Assembly: GCA_036365145.1 (NCBI GenBank)
Contig: JAEOAD010000015.1
Location: 6,751,501 to 6,815,500 of the forward strand
DNA from: Orientallactaga sibirica
Lineage: Eukaryota > Chordata > Mammalia > Rodentia > Dipodidae
Length of the DNA stretch: 64,000 bases
Reading direction: 5' to 3'
The notes beneath the pieces were generated by a model, which saw only the letters and a list, made by a program, of their open reading frames with translations, did no database searches and was not told the DNA's origin. Positions 1 through 8,772 of the stretch are shown piece by piece. Each line of letters opens with the position of its first letter. The first letter of the stretch is position 1. The position numbers were made by a program, and so were the translations under genes.

Positions 1-247
1 TGCTTTCACAGGTCCAAGCAGAGAGAGAGAGAGAGAAGCCACAAGCGAAAAACTGCACACCACACTTCAGTAACTACAGGAGGAACTCAGGCACTTTGCA
101 TATCTTTAGATTGGAATCTCAAATCCACAACCACACCTGAGGGCTGGACCCAAAGATCCACCTTCTCCAGTCAGGTGGCTGGAGATCCAAACTACAAACT
201 TATAAAACACTGAATACATTGGGGGCCATCTATTCAAACTACCATAT
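1..247 (-). mobile_element. MaLR-type LTR, partial (cut by window edge)
   Basis: The sequence matches the outer part of the LTRs at 2846-3231 and 59717-60072: a cacacttcag stretch, 'tttgcatatcttta', a tccaaactacaaac stretch, 'taaaacactgaat' and an 'attcaaactacca' end. Orientation follows the provirus at 2846-4844. The other LTR end lies outside the window. Confidence 0.75.
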
Positions 248-249
248 AT

Positions 250-390
250 ACTGATGCATGTCTATAATCCATGCCCTCTACTCAGGAGGTGAAGACAAGA
301 GGATGAGGAGTTCAAAACCATCCTTGGCTATATATTGTGTGTGAGACCAGCTTGGACCACATGAGACCTTGTCATAACAACAGCAACAAA
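250..390 (+). mobile_element. Old, diverged B1-type SINE
   Basis: A degraded B1 body is visible: 'ctcaggaggtgaagacaagagga', 'gaccagcttggaccaca', 'gagaccttgtc' and an A-rich tail with CAA repeats. It is far more diverged than the other B1 copies here. Confidence 0.55.
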
Positions 391-562
391 GCATAGGCAA
401 ACTTGTTAACTCCAGGTGACTATAAGCACTTCTAATTTGCTTTAGAAGATAGTAGTATCAGAAGGAGTTTATGCCATTTTATTTTCTCAGTGAGAGGTTG
501 CAGGCCTAAGTGGGTAAGGTATGCTGGTTTGAATGCAGATGGCCCCATAACCTCAGGTATTT

Positions 563-756
563 TTAAAATTTTAAAAAGTATTTTATTTATTTATTTGATA
601 GAAAGGAGTAGAGTGAGAGAATGGGCATGCCAGGGCCTCCAGCCACTGCAAATGAACTCTCAGTGCATCTGGCTTATGTGGTTTCTGGGGAATCCAACCT
701 GGGTCCTTTGGCTTTGCAGGCAAGTGCCTTAACCACTAAGCCATCTCCCCAGCCTG
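563..756 (-). mobile_element. tRNA-derived SINE, antisense
   Basis: Antisense copy of the common tRNA-derived SINE: A-tail at left, then 'gccagggcctccagccactgcaaatgaa', a 'catctggcttatgtgg' block, and the tRNA-like head ending 'taagccatctccccagcc' at right. It is flanked by a 'cctcaggtattt' duplication at 551-562 and 757-768. Confidence 0.9.
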
Positions 757-766
757 CCTCAGGTAT

Positions 767-768
<2 letters not shown>

Positions 769-823
<55 letters not shown>

Positions 824-1020
824 TGGAGAGAGAGAATTGGTATACCAGGTCCTCAGCCACTGCAATCAAACTCTAGACACTTGTGCCACCTAGTGGGCAT
901 GTGTGACCTTTTGCCTGCCTCACGTTTGTGCATCTGGCTTATGTGGGATCTGGAGAATCGAACATGGGTCCTTAGGCTTCACAGGCAAGCGCTTTAACCA
1001 CTAAGCCATTTTCCAGCCCC
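769..1020 (-). mobile_element. tRNA-derived SINE (long variant) with TTTA tail, antisense
   Basis: Same family as the preceding SINE, but with an extra block of about 40 bp ('ccacctagtgggcatgtgtgacc...tgcctcacgtttg') before the 'catctggcttatgtgg' segment. Its tail has expanded to a TTTA microsatellite at 769-820. The target sequence 'ttcaggtattt' recurs at 1021-1031, so it used the same target as its neighbour. Confidence 0.85.
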
Positions 1021-1314
1021 TTCAGGTATTTTTGATTAAGCTTCCTACTTAGTCTTCATCAGGCAGAACCCTGATGGAGGAGTTGTGTCACTGTGGGCAG
1101 ATCTTGAGTCTAGCCCTAAGGTGTGTGTGTTCAGAGTCATCTTATGCTTGCTGGTGCTGAGTGTTGTCTATTATGGACATGTGATGAAGCGAGCCAGCTT
1201 TCTCCACAAGATGAAGCTTCCCCTGGAGTCTGGTAAGCCTAAAATACACCCTTTCCTATCATCAGCTGTTTCTGCTTGGCTGTTTGTCCCAGCAACAAGA
1301 TGGTAAGTACAGTA

Positions 1315-1917
1315 GAAGATATGGTAGAGAGGACAAGAAAGAGAAAGTTTCTCAAGACAGGTAAAATCACTAGGAGTAATGATGGAGGTAAGGGGCCAGT
1401 TTCAGTCTTTGCTTCTGCCTGGACACTCAGATCAGTCATCACCTGAGACTGAACAGCAGAGTGAATGTAGTATTAGGCATTTTGACATCCAGGACCATAT
1501 CTAACACTTGAGGCAGTTCAGAGCTGAAGACTTGGGCAGTTAGCTGGCTGTAAGTGGTTGCTTAAACCACAGACATGAATCTGATCACTGAAGCATTACT
1601 TTCAGAGCAAGATGAAAATGGCAAATAAAGGAGCAGCAGTGCTTAAGCAGCATGTAGAAAATGTCTTTGATACTAATCACACTTCCTACAAAGGACACCT
1701 GAGGGTAGTTGTAGGACTCAGATATTTCAGTGGCGATGGTAAGATATGTATAAAAAATTTGCCAGATGGCATAACAGTTTGGTAACTTTAAGAACAAGGG
1801 AAAGTGAGAACACATACTTAGGGAAAGGATTATGATAAAAGTCAATAAACAGTGCTTATTATACCCCCAGGGAGGTAGATGAAGGTAAATGTGTCAAGGG
1901 TGCTAGCAGCTAACATT
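1315..1917. other. Unrecognised sequence
   Basis: No repeat family, splice-like gene structure or long open frame can be recognised in this stretch. It may be unique genomic DNA or a very old repeat. Confidence 0.5.
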
Positions 1918-1932
1918 GAAAATGTACTGGGT

Positions 1933-2090
1933 CAGGGCTGGAGAGATGGCTCAGCAGTTAAGGCACTTGCCTGCAAAACCTAACGACCCGAGTTACATTC
2001 CCCAGTACCCACATAAAGGCAGATGCACAAAGTGGTGCATGCATCTGGAGTTTATTTGCTGTGGCTGGAGGACCTGGTGTGCCCATTCTC

Positions 2091-2147
<57 letters not shown>

Positions 2148-2178
2148 TGCTTGCAAATAAATAAAATGATTTTTTTTA
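1933..2178 (+). mobile_element. tRNA-derived SINE with (CT)n tract
   Basis: Sense copy with the head 'ggctggagagatggctcagcagttaagg', the central 'gcatctggagtttatttgc' and a (CT)n run at about 2092-2142 followed by an A/T tail with AATAAA. A duplication of 'aatgtactggrtca' flanks it (around 1919 and 2179). Confidence 0.93.
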
Positions 2179-2204
2179 AATGTACTGGATCAAAGCTTTC
2201 TTCA

Positions 2205-2400
2205 AAGAGATTTATGTGTCTTATTTAATCTTCAGATCAACTATATGAATTAGATACAATTTTTCTCTTTACCAATGAGAGTAGTCACAGATAGGCTGTT
2301 GCCTACTGAAGGTCAGACAGCTAGTTAAGCAGCATAACCAGGATTTGAACCTGGGATTCTGACACAAAACTTCTGTTATTTCCACTGTAGTATAGTGCAA
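2205..2400 (+). mobile_element. MIR-like ancient SINE
   Basis: Contains the MIR hallmarks in order: a 'cttatttaatcttcagatcaacta' block, 'acagctagttaagcagcataaccaggatttgaacc' and a degenerate 'ttatttccactgtagtata'. Diverged as expected for an old mammal-wide element, so it marks old host DNA beneath the young insertions. Confidence 0.7.
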
Positions 2401-2840
2401 TAGAAAGGTGGAGGTTGAAGATAGAAAGACAGATGATGATTACTTAGTCAGGATTCCAGAAGAAACTAAACAAAGTGCCCATCTTGAATGAGAAATGTGT
2501 AAAGTTTGGGATAAGTCACAGTACTGGAAAGCGTTATGTCAGCTGCAGCATGAACTAGCAGTGGATCCTGCAAGCTACAAAATCAGCCAGGCAAGATATA
2601 CCCACTAGTATGATAGTGGAACATAGGTTATGGGGGTAGTCAACTGCTCTCTGATTGGACACGAGGCATGCTCAGTGGGAGGGAATACATATCTGGTCCA
2701 GAGAACCAACTTAGAATCCAATGGCTTGGAAGGTCACAGACCTTAGAAAGGAGCTTCCACTATTCTTTGGCCATCCAAAGTCTCCTAAATATATGTGTTT
2801 GTCTCTTTGGATTCGTGGTGCTTTCAGTCTTGACTAGAAA
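2401..2840. other. Unrecognised sequence
   Basis: No family recognised and no convincing exon. The right end carries the insertion target CTCTG of the adjacent provirus. Confidence 0.5.
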
Positions 2841-2845
2841 CTCTG

Positions 2846-3231
2846 TGTAGCAGACAGCTTCAGGTTCGCTGAGGTGAACTTCCAGACCAGGCACAGTTAT
2901 GGAGGAAGGGATATTATTTATTGAAGCTTACAGATCCAGGGGAAGTTCCATAACGGCAGAAGAAGCGGCCTGCTCTCCACAGGGCTAAGCAGAGAGAGCA
3001 AAAGCCAACCAGCCACCACAGCACACAGAGCAAAACTACAGCCAAAAGGTCACACAGCACACTTCAGAAACTCCTGCTAGGCACATTTGCATATCTTTAC
3101 AATGGAATCTCAAACCCACACCTTAAGACCGGCCCCCAGTGACATTGCCTCTAGCAAGGTGATTGAAGATGCAAACTATATAACTAATAAAACACTGAAT
3201 ATATTGGGGGACATATATTCAAACTACCACA
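2846..3231 (-). repeat. 3' LTR of MaLR provirus
   Basis: Begins TGTAGCAGAC and ends ACTACCACA on the plus strand. On the minus strand it contains an AATAAA polyadenylation signal (plus 'tttatt' near 2913). It abuts a purine-rich tract on the minus strand (complement of 3233-3250), the expected plus-strand primer. Confidence 0.9.
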
Positions 3232-4437
3232 TTCTGCCCCTGGCCCCAATATATTTAGCTCCTGGCCCCCAATAGATTTATAACTATCACACATTGTAAA
3301 TTGTACTCAGTCCAATTTCAAAGGTTCTCACAGTCTTGATCAACTTAAGATAGTGAGTCCTGTAAAATCAAACAAGTTAAATACTTTCAACATGTAAAGG
3401 CACAGAGTAAAACATTTTTTAACTGGTATAAGGCATAGCAAGGAGAAACTAAAACAATGCAAACTCAACCACCATCAACAGTCATCAAACTTCTGCAGTT
3501 CAAGTTCAATATAACCAGAGACTAACAGTCTCCAGGTTTTCCAATTCCGCCCCTCCAGCTGGGCAGAGTCGCCAGGGAAAACTTTCATCCCATGCCAACA
3601 CTGCACTCCATGGTAGCCCTTTTGCATAGTCCTGGTATATCCAAAACATCTTCAGGTCTCCATGCAAACCACGGTCCATCTTCCAAAGGCTCTTCCAGCC
3701 CAATCCTGAGGGTCTTCATGCCCTGCCTTATGCCGCATCTCAGCAGCAGCTCCTGGAACTGTGTGCAATTCATGACCATTCCATGCATTTTTCATGCTTC
3801 CAAAACTAATACCAGGTGTGCAGGACACAGCCATATTCTTAATCCAGGGACAAAATAAACCATAGCCTTGAAAAGCAGGTTCCTTCTCCAGTCAGCTCTT
3901 CCCAAGAATTTGCATTTTTAACAGTCTTTCCTCAGGCATCCTCTCCATTGTTTTAATGTAAATCAAGTCAGGCCACCTTCCTTCCACCTTCCTTAAGATT
4001 GCTAATGCGTTGACAATAGAAGCTCCAGTAACCCAAAACTGTCTCAGTGCCTCTGCTTTTAACTTGCTTGAGGTTTTCCAATTTAAAATCTTAAAATCTC
4101 AGTCCGATATCTTCAGCCAAGCATATCAGTCCATTACAAATTTAACCTTGATCAAACTTTCTGGGCCTGAATAGCAGAACATAGCCATCCCTTATGCCAG
4201 TAGCCCAGTTCCAACAAAGTCCTCTGCACTCTTTCCTTCCCCTTAGAAAGCTCATAAGCCAAGCCTCGAAGTTCAATACTGTCTGCACTTGGCATTCTGA
4301 AACTCTCATCAGAATAGTCCATAAAACTTGGCTTACCACTCCAGAAGGCATCTTCAGTTGCAAGCACCAAGTCCATGCCCATTCCTCCAAAACAAAAGTT
4401 CCAAAAGACGAATATCCACATGGTCAGGTTCATCTCA

Positions 4438-4454
4438 CCCCACTCCTGGTACCA
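4438..4454 (-). promoter_or_regulatory. Primer-binding site, tRNA-Leu(UAA)
   Basis: The minus strand reads TGGTACCAGGAGTGGGG, six bases inside the 5' LTR. This complements the 3' end of mammalian tRNA-Leu(UAA) including CCA over all 17 nt, as I recall that tRNA. Leu primers are typical of the ERVL/MaLR group. Confidence 0.85.
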
Positions 4455-4460
4455 CTTTAC

Positions 4461-4844
4461 TGTAGCAGACAGCTTCAGGTTCGCTGAGATGAACTTCCAG
4501 ACCAGGCACAGTTATGGAGGAAGGGATATTATTTATTGAAGCTTACAGATCCAGGGGAAGTTCCATAACGGCAGAAGAAGCGGCCTGCTCTCCACAGGGT
4601 CAAGCAGAGAGCAAAAGCCAACCAGCCACCACAGCACACAGAGCAAAACTACAGCCAAAAGGTCACACAGCACACTTCAGGAACTCCTGCTAGGCACATT
4701 TGCATATCTTTACAATGGACTCTCAAACCCACACCTTAAGACCGGCCCCCAGTGACATTGCCTCTAGCAAGGTGATTGAAGATGCAAACTATATAACTAA
4801 TAAAACACTGAATATATTGGGGGACATATATTCAAACTACCACA
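4461..4844 (-). repeat. 5' LTR of MaLR provirus
   Basis: Partner of 2846-3231, 2 bp shorter because of an AG-repeat indel. Its right edge is followed by CTCTG, the duplicate of the bases preceding the left LTR. Confidence 0.9.
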
Positions 4845-4855
4845 CTCTGCTTTCT

Positions 4856-5053
4856 TAAGATTTAAAATATTTATTTGTTTGAGAGAGAGGAAGATAGAAT
4901 GGGCATGCCAGGCCCTCTAGCTATTGCAAATGAAGTCCAGATGCAAGCACCACTTTTTACATCTATTCAGCTTATGTGGGTACTGGGGAATTGAACCTAG
5001 GTCCTTAGACTTCGCAGGCAAGTGCCTTACCCACTAAGCCATCTCTCCAGCCC
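4856..5053 (-). mobile_element. tRNA-derived SINE, antisense
   Basis: Tail at left ('aaaatatttatttgtttgagagaga'), tRNA-like head at right ('taagccatctctccagccc'). Flanked by imperfect 'tctgctttctt' / 'tctgcttttta'. It lies directly beside the provirus. Confidence 0.9.
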
Positions 5054-5223
5054 AAGAATCTGCTTTTTACAGATGGCAGCAAATACTGGGGAGACCCAAG
5101 GCCCATCAAAATGACAAGAAAAGAAAGCTGACTGCCTAGCATGAGACAAGTCATCTCACATATGCCAGGGTCCAAAAAACATTACAGAGGAAGAGGCAGA
5201 TCAAAAACGAGTGCTGCTGCTGA

Positions 5224-5399
5224 GGCCGGGCGTGGTGGCGCACGCCTTTAATCCCAGCACTCGGGAGGCAGAGGTAGGAGGATCGCTGAGAGTTCGAGGC
5301 CACCCTGAGACTACATAGTTAATTCCAGGTCAGCCTGGACCAGAGTGAAACCCTACCTCGAAAAACCAAAAAAAAACAAACAAACAAAAAAAAAAAAAA
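5224..5399 (+). mobile_element. B1-type SINE, young
   Basis: Near-consensus copy: 'ggccgggcgtggtggcgcacgcc', 'ggaggcagaggtaggaggatcgc', 'ggtcagcctggaccagagtgaaacccta', then an A-rich tail. A clean duplication 'aaaacgagtgctgct' (about 5204 and 5396) shows a recent L1-type insertion. Confidence 0.95.
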
Positions 5400-5607
5400 C
5401 GAGTGCTGCTAACCTGAAAATCTCCTCCAGGGAAATGGCAGTAGACATTGAGAAGACATAATATATCAAAGCAGAAAATCTGAGGCTGCAGAACTCAACA
5501 CTAAAGGAGACTTCTATCGTGCCCTAAAAGGCTCAGGGTACATTGTGGAAGAGGGTGTACAAAGAATGTAAGAGCCATAGGATGGGAAGGTGTACTCTGA
5601 GGTGTTG

Positions 5608-5653
5608 CCTCCCCTCCCCCACCCCCAAGGAGACTGCCTGGGACATTCATAAG
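5608..5653 (+). repeat. Left copy of 46-bp direct repeat
   Basis: Starts 'cctcccctcccccaccccc' and ends 'gacattcataag'. It matches 6242-6287 with two mismatches. The pair encloses 588 bp holding an LTR, a primer-binding site and 71 bp of adjoining sequence. Confidence 0.9.
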
Positions 5654-5704
5654 AGCACCAAGCCTACTAGGGAAATCCATCCTTACAATTCTGTTTCTCT
5701 AGAA

Positions 5705-5719
5705 CCACTCCTGGTACCA
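5705..5719 (-). promoter_or_regulatory. Primer-binding site beside LTR (tRNA-Leu)
   Basis: The minus strand reads TGGTACCAGGAGTGG five bases after the end of the LTR at 5725-6241. Same tRNA-Leu(UAA) complement as in the provirus at 2846-4844, but truncated by 2 nt of match. Confidence 0.75.
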
Positions 5720-5724
5720 CAATC

Positions 5725-6241
5725 TGTATTAGTCAGGGTTCTCTAGAGGAACAGAATGGACATAATGAATTGTATTAAAAGGGAATTTATTGGATCAGCT
5801 TACACAGTCCAGCAATAGCAGGTTGCAGGTCCGAGAGTCAAGAAACCCGGTAGCTGCTCAGTCCACGAGGCTGGAGACCTCAGCAGTCCCAATCCGGCAC
5901 TGAAGGCCTGGAGGCTTCCTGGAGAGACGCTGCTCTTCAGTCCACCCTGGTCTTCAGTCCACACTGGAGAGCAGCAACATCAAGCAGCAAGTACCCAGTG
6001 GCAATCAGCTAGAAGCACCGGCAGCCAGGTGGGAGAGAGAGAGCCTTTCTTCCCAGAGCTCCTTTTTATCAACCAGCCCCCTCCTCCAAGAGGGGCCGCC
6101 CACTCTGGGGGAAGGGCTTACCCCTGGGGGAAGGATTCTTCCTTTAGTTAATCCTTCCTCGAGGCAGCCTCAGAGACACACTTATGAGGAATGTCTGTGG
6201 ATTCCTAAACAAATCAAGTTGACACAAACTTAACCATCACA
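5725..6241 (-). mobile_element. ERVL-type LTR with primer site and internal stub
   Basis: Runs TGTATTAGTCAGGGTTCTCT to TTAACCATCACA on the plus strand. The left end matches the well-known 'tgtattagtcagggttctc.agag.aacagaa' terminus of ERVL LTRs (MLT2/MT2 group). On its internal side are a tRNA-Leu primer site and about 50 bp of further sequence; no partner LTR follows. The right flank begins immediately with the second copy of the 46-bp direct repeat. Confidence 0.8.
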
Positions 6242-6287
6242 CCTCCCCTCCCCCACCCCCACAGAGACTGCCTGGGACATTCATAAG
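6242..6287 (+). repeat. Right copy of 46-bp direct repeat
   Basis: Begins at the exact base after the LTR ends. See 5608-5653 for the partner copy. The two differ at two adjacent positions ('aagg' versus 'acag'). Confidence 0.9.
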
Positions 6288-6420
6288 CCCACAGTGATTA
6301 CAGCCCCATTGAGGAGAGTCCTCAGGAATGGGGGTGGGGTAGAGAAACATAAGTGTAACTTGATGGGAATATGAACAATTTGCAATATGTTCATATATTA
6401 AAGTTCTCAAAAAAATTCTT

Positions 6421-6584
6421 GAGGCAGGTGTGTGGCACACACCTTCAGTCTTAGCACTCAGGAGGGTAAGGTAGGAGAATCGTCATGAGTTCAAGGGTAG
6501 CCTGGGACTACAGAGTGAGTTCCCCATTAACTTGCGCTAGAGGGAGATCTTGCTTTGAAAAAGCCAAACAACAACAACAAAAAA
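6421..6584 (+). mobile_element. B1-type SINE, moderately diverged
   Basis: 'gaggcaggtgtgtggcacacacc', 'tagcactcaggaggg' and 'gcctgggactacagagtgag' mark the B1 body. The tail carries CAA repeats. Confidence 0.85.
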
Positions 6585-6710
6585 GAGGCAAAACCCCACA
6601 ATTCTTTGCTATACATGCAATTTATTAAAGGTGACAAATTTACATACTAAAAAAGTTTGGGGTAGGTAGAGACTCATACCTACTAATTAAAATTTTTCTA
6701 GAGAGGGGGA

Positions 6711-7012
6711 GGGCCATTGTGAGACTGGGCTGCGTGTCAGGGTTAGACACCATTCCCGAGCGCCTGCCTGGGCGGGAACAGTCCAGTGGAAGGTCAGAGG
6801 GGAGCAGAGCTGTGTGCCACTGTGAGGCAGGCTGCACATCAGGGCTAGACGCCATTCCAGTGTACTTGGTCTAGGAGGAACAAACCAGCTCAGGGTCAGT
6901 GGCAAGCAGGGTTGTGCGCCATTATGAGATTGGGCTAAGTTCCAGGGTTGTGGGCTAGGGCTAGATGCCTGGGAAGGAACAAGTCAGGGGAAGGTCAGCA
7001 GCGAGCAGCCAA
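6711..7012 (+). repeat. L1 5'UTR monomers, three units of about 103 bp
   Basis: Units start at about 6711, 6814 and 6916. Each opens with 'g.gcca.t.tgag' followed by 'gggctg/ggctgc', 'cagggytaga', 'cattcc' and 'gaac/aac..gtc.g.ggaaggtcag.rg..gagcag'. Tandem monomers ahead of an L1 ORF1 resemble the promoter monomers known in mouse L1 families. The units are diverged from each other. Confidence 0.75.
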
Positions 7013-7519
7013 ACAACTTGGATTCTTCCACACACCCACCTTGCAAGTCCTTTCCCCACAAAAATGTATCTGAAGAAGGGCTGGTGCAGAGGGCAACTGT
7101 GTACCAGCTCCAGCTCCCAGGAGAAGCTTGGAGCTGATCTGACTCAAAAGAAAAAAAAAAAAGCCAGATAGCCAGTAGGACTGGAGAACAATGTCTAGTT
7201 TGGACACCAGGCAAGCCAGGTCTCCCAAGAGTTTACCCAGATTTCCTAGGAGGTGGCACACACAAAGTAGTTCCTATTCAGGTCAAGTTCACCCACTCCA
7301 ACCCAGTAGATAGTTTTCAGTCTCATACCCACACTGATGAATTTAGGCCAAGCCACCCAACATAAGCTATACAACAGCTGCTATTGCCTCAGTAAGACAA
7401 CTGATCTTGAGATGAACAGACCCCAATGTCGAGCAAATAACACAAGACACCAAGCAAAGGGATCCCCATCAAGAGTATCTTGTCCCACAATAGAAGCTTT
7501 CCATGAAAGCATAGAGGAA

Positions 7520-7665
7520 GCCTGGCATTGTGGTGCACACCTTTAATCCCAGTACTTCGGAGGCAGAGATAGGATTGCTGTGAGTTTGAGGCCACCGTTA
7601 GACTACATAGTGAATGGCAGGTCAGCTTGGGCTAGAGTGAGCTCTTACCTCAAAAAACCAAATCA
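7520..7665 (+). mobile_element. B1-type SINE
   Basis: 'gcctggcattgtggtgcacacc', 'ggaggcagagatagga', 'ggtcagcttgggctagagtgag'; short A-rich tail. Inserted in the L1-C leader. Confidence 0.9.
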
Positions 7666-7761
7666 GAAAAAAGAACAACCACAGAAAGATAACAGAGAAA
7701 ACCCAAAACATAGAAGCCCCAAATTAAATCCTGACAAGCATTTTAAAAAACAATGGGATTG

Positions 7762-7938
7762 CAGGGCATGGTGGCGCACGCCTTTAATCTCAGCACTCGG
7801 GAGGCAGAGGTAGGAGGATCGCCGAGAGTTAGAGGCCACCCTGAGACTACATAGTTAATTCCAGGTCAGCCTGGACCAGAGTGAGCAGAGTGAGACCCTA
7901 CCTTGCAAAAACCAAAAAAAAAAAAAAAAAAAAAAAAA
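7762..7938 (+). mobile_element. B1-type SINE
   Basis: Near-consensus body with a duplicated 'gagtgagca' in the distal part and a 30-bp A-rich tail. Flanked by 'aacaatgggatt' / 'aaccaatgggacc', probably the target duplication. Confidence 0.93.
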
Positions 7939-8375
7939 CCAATGGGACCATGAACAAATGGCTGGTCTAATGGGAAAAAATGTGACAAAGAATAATCAAA
8001 CAGGAACTCCAAGAATGGCTGAAGGAAATAGAAGAAAATTAGCAAAAAGAATTCAAATTACAAATCAAAGTTTGGCTCAATGGATTGGAAAAATGCAAGA
8101 AAACACAAAGGCTGGAAGAAGGAAATGGAAGTTACTCAACAAGAGCAATTCAATTGATGGTTGAAGGAAAACAACAAGAATTAGGAAACAGTACCTCATA
8201 GATGGCTTAATGAAACTGAAGACAAAGAGAGCAAAAGAAGGCTAAAGGAATTTGAGGAGAATCAACAAATAAATGATCTCATAGGCCAATGGAACAAGCT
8301 CAACAAGGGTGTATCCAAATGCATGAATAAACTCCAAGAAACAATAACAAGGTCAAATCAAGAAATGAAAATGGG

Positions 8376-8519
8376 AACTGGGCGTGGTGGCACACACCTT
8401 TAATCCCAGCACTCAGGAGGCAGAGGTAGGAGGATTGCCATGAATTCAAGGCCACCCTGAGACTACATAGTGAATTCCAAGTCAGCCTGGACTAGAGTGA
8501 GACCCTACTTCAAAAAACC
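8376..8519 (+). mobile_element. B1-type SINE
   Basis: 'aactgggcgtggtggcacacacc', 'gaggcagaggtaggaggatt', 'agtcagcctggactagagtgagacccta'. Short A tail. Sits within the L1-C ORF1 relic. Confidence 0.92.
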
Positions 8520-8587
8520 GAGGGAAAAAAAATGAAATAAGAATGGAACTCAAGGAAGAGATGGAAATTCTGAATAAAAACATAATG

Positions 8588-8729
8588 GGTTAGAGATTGC
8601 TCAGCAGTTAAAGTGTAGTGGTACCCAGCACTTGGGAGGCAGAGGTAGGAGGATCCCCATGGGTTCAGGGGCCAGCCTGAAACTGCATAGTGAATCCAGG
8701 TCAGCCTGGGCTTGAGCAAGACCCTACCT

Positions 8730-8770
<41 letters not shown>
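8588..8770 (+). mobile_element. Chimeric SINE: tRNA-type head joined to B1 body
   Basis: Opens with the tRNA-SINE head 'gttagagattgctcagcagttaaag' (to about 8612), then passes directly into a B1 body lacking its first 35-40 bp ('ggtacccagcacttgggaggcagaggtaggagg') and ends in about 40 A residues. Either a dimeric tRNA-B1 SINE or two overlapping insertions. Confidence 0.75.

Positions 8771-8772
<2 letters not shown>

Larger units (their letters stand above)
519..1314 (+). mobile_element. MaLR-type LTR split by two SINEs
   Basis: A 'tggtttgaatgcagatg' start, 'tgtgtcactgtgggcagatctt' middle and 'cttcccctggagtctggtaagcc' end are standard blocks of the plus-oriented MaLR LTRs found elsewhere in the window (54585-55104, 47961-48339). 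Two tRNA-derived SINEs at 563-756 and 769-1020 interrupt it. Without them it would be about 350 bp. The outer ends are diverged, so boundaries are approximate. Confidence 0.7.
2846..4844 (-). mobile_element. Complete non-autonomous MaLR-type provirus
   Basis: Two near-identical LTRs (2846-3231 and 4461-4844) bracket an internal region of about 1.23 kb that has no retroviral gag or pol frame. The element is flanked by a 5-bp duplication CTCTG (2841-2845 and 4845-4849), as expected for ERVL/MaLR integration. Read on the minus strand the order is 5' LTR, 6-nt spacer, 17-nt primer-binding site matching tRNA-Leu(UAA), internal region, purine-rich tract, 3' LTR. The internal region is homologous to 12423-13487 and 55974-57200 (shared blocks such as 'ttccaattc.gcccctccagct'). 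My hand comparison of the LTRs finds five substitutions and one 2-bp indel, so insertion is fairly recent. Mobilisation would have needed proteins from another ERVL-like element. Confidence 0.9.

Noticed and set aside
1924..2010. tRNA genes within the SINE heads
   Set aside because: The head has tRNA-like A and B boxes, but the sequence does not fold as a full cloverleaf and continues into the SINE body. Applies to all copies.
3506..3858. Overlapping short open frames in the MaLR internal region
   Set aside because: MaLR internal regions are non-coding; frames on both strands overlap, lack gag/pol motifs and are not conserved as frames in the homologs at 12990-13300 and 56460-56760.
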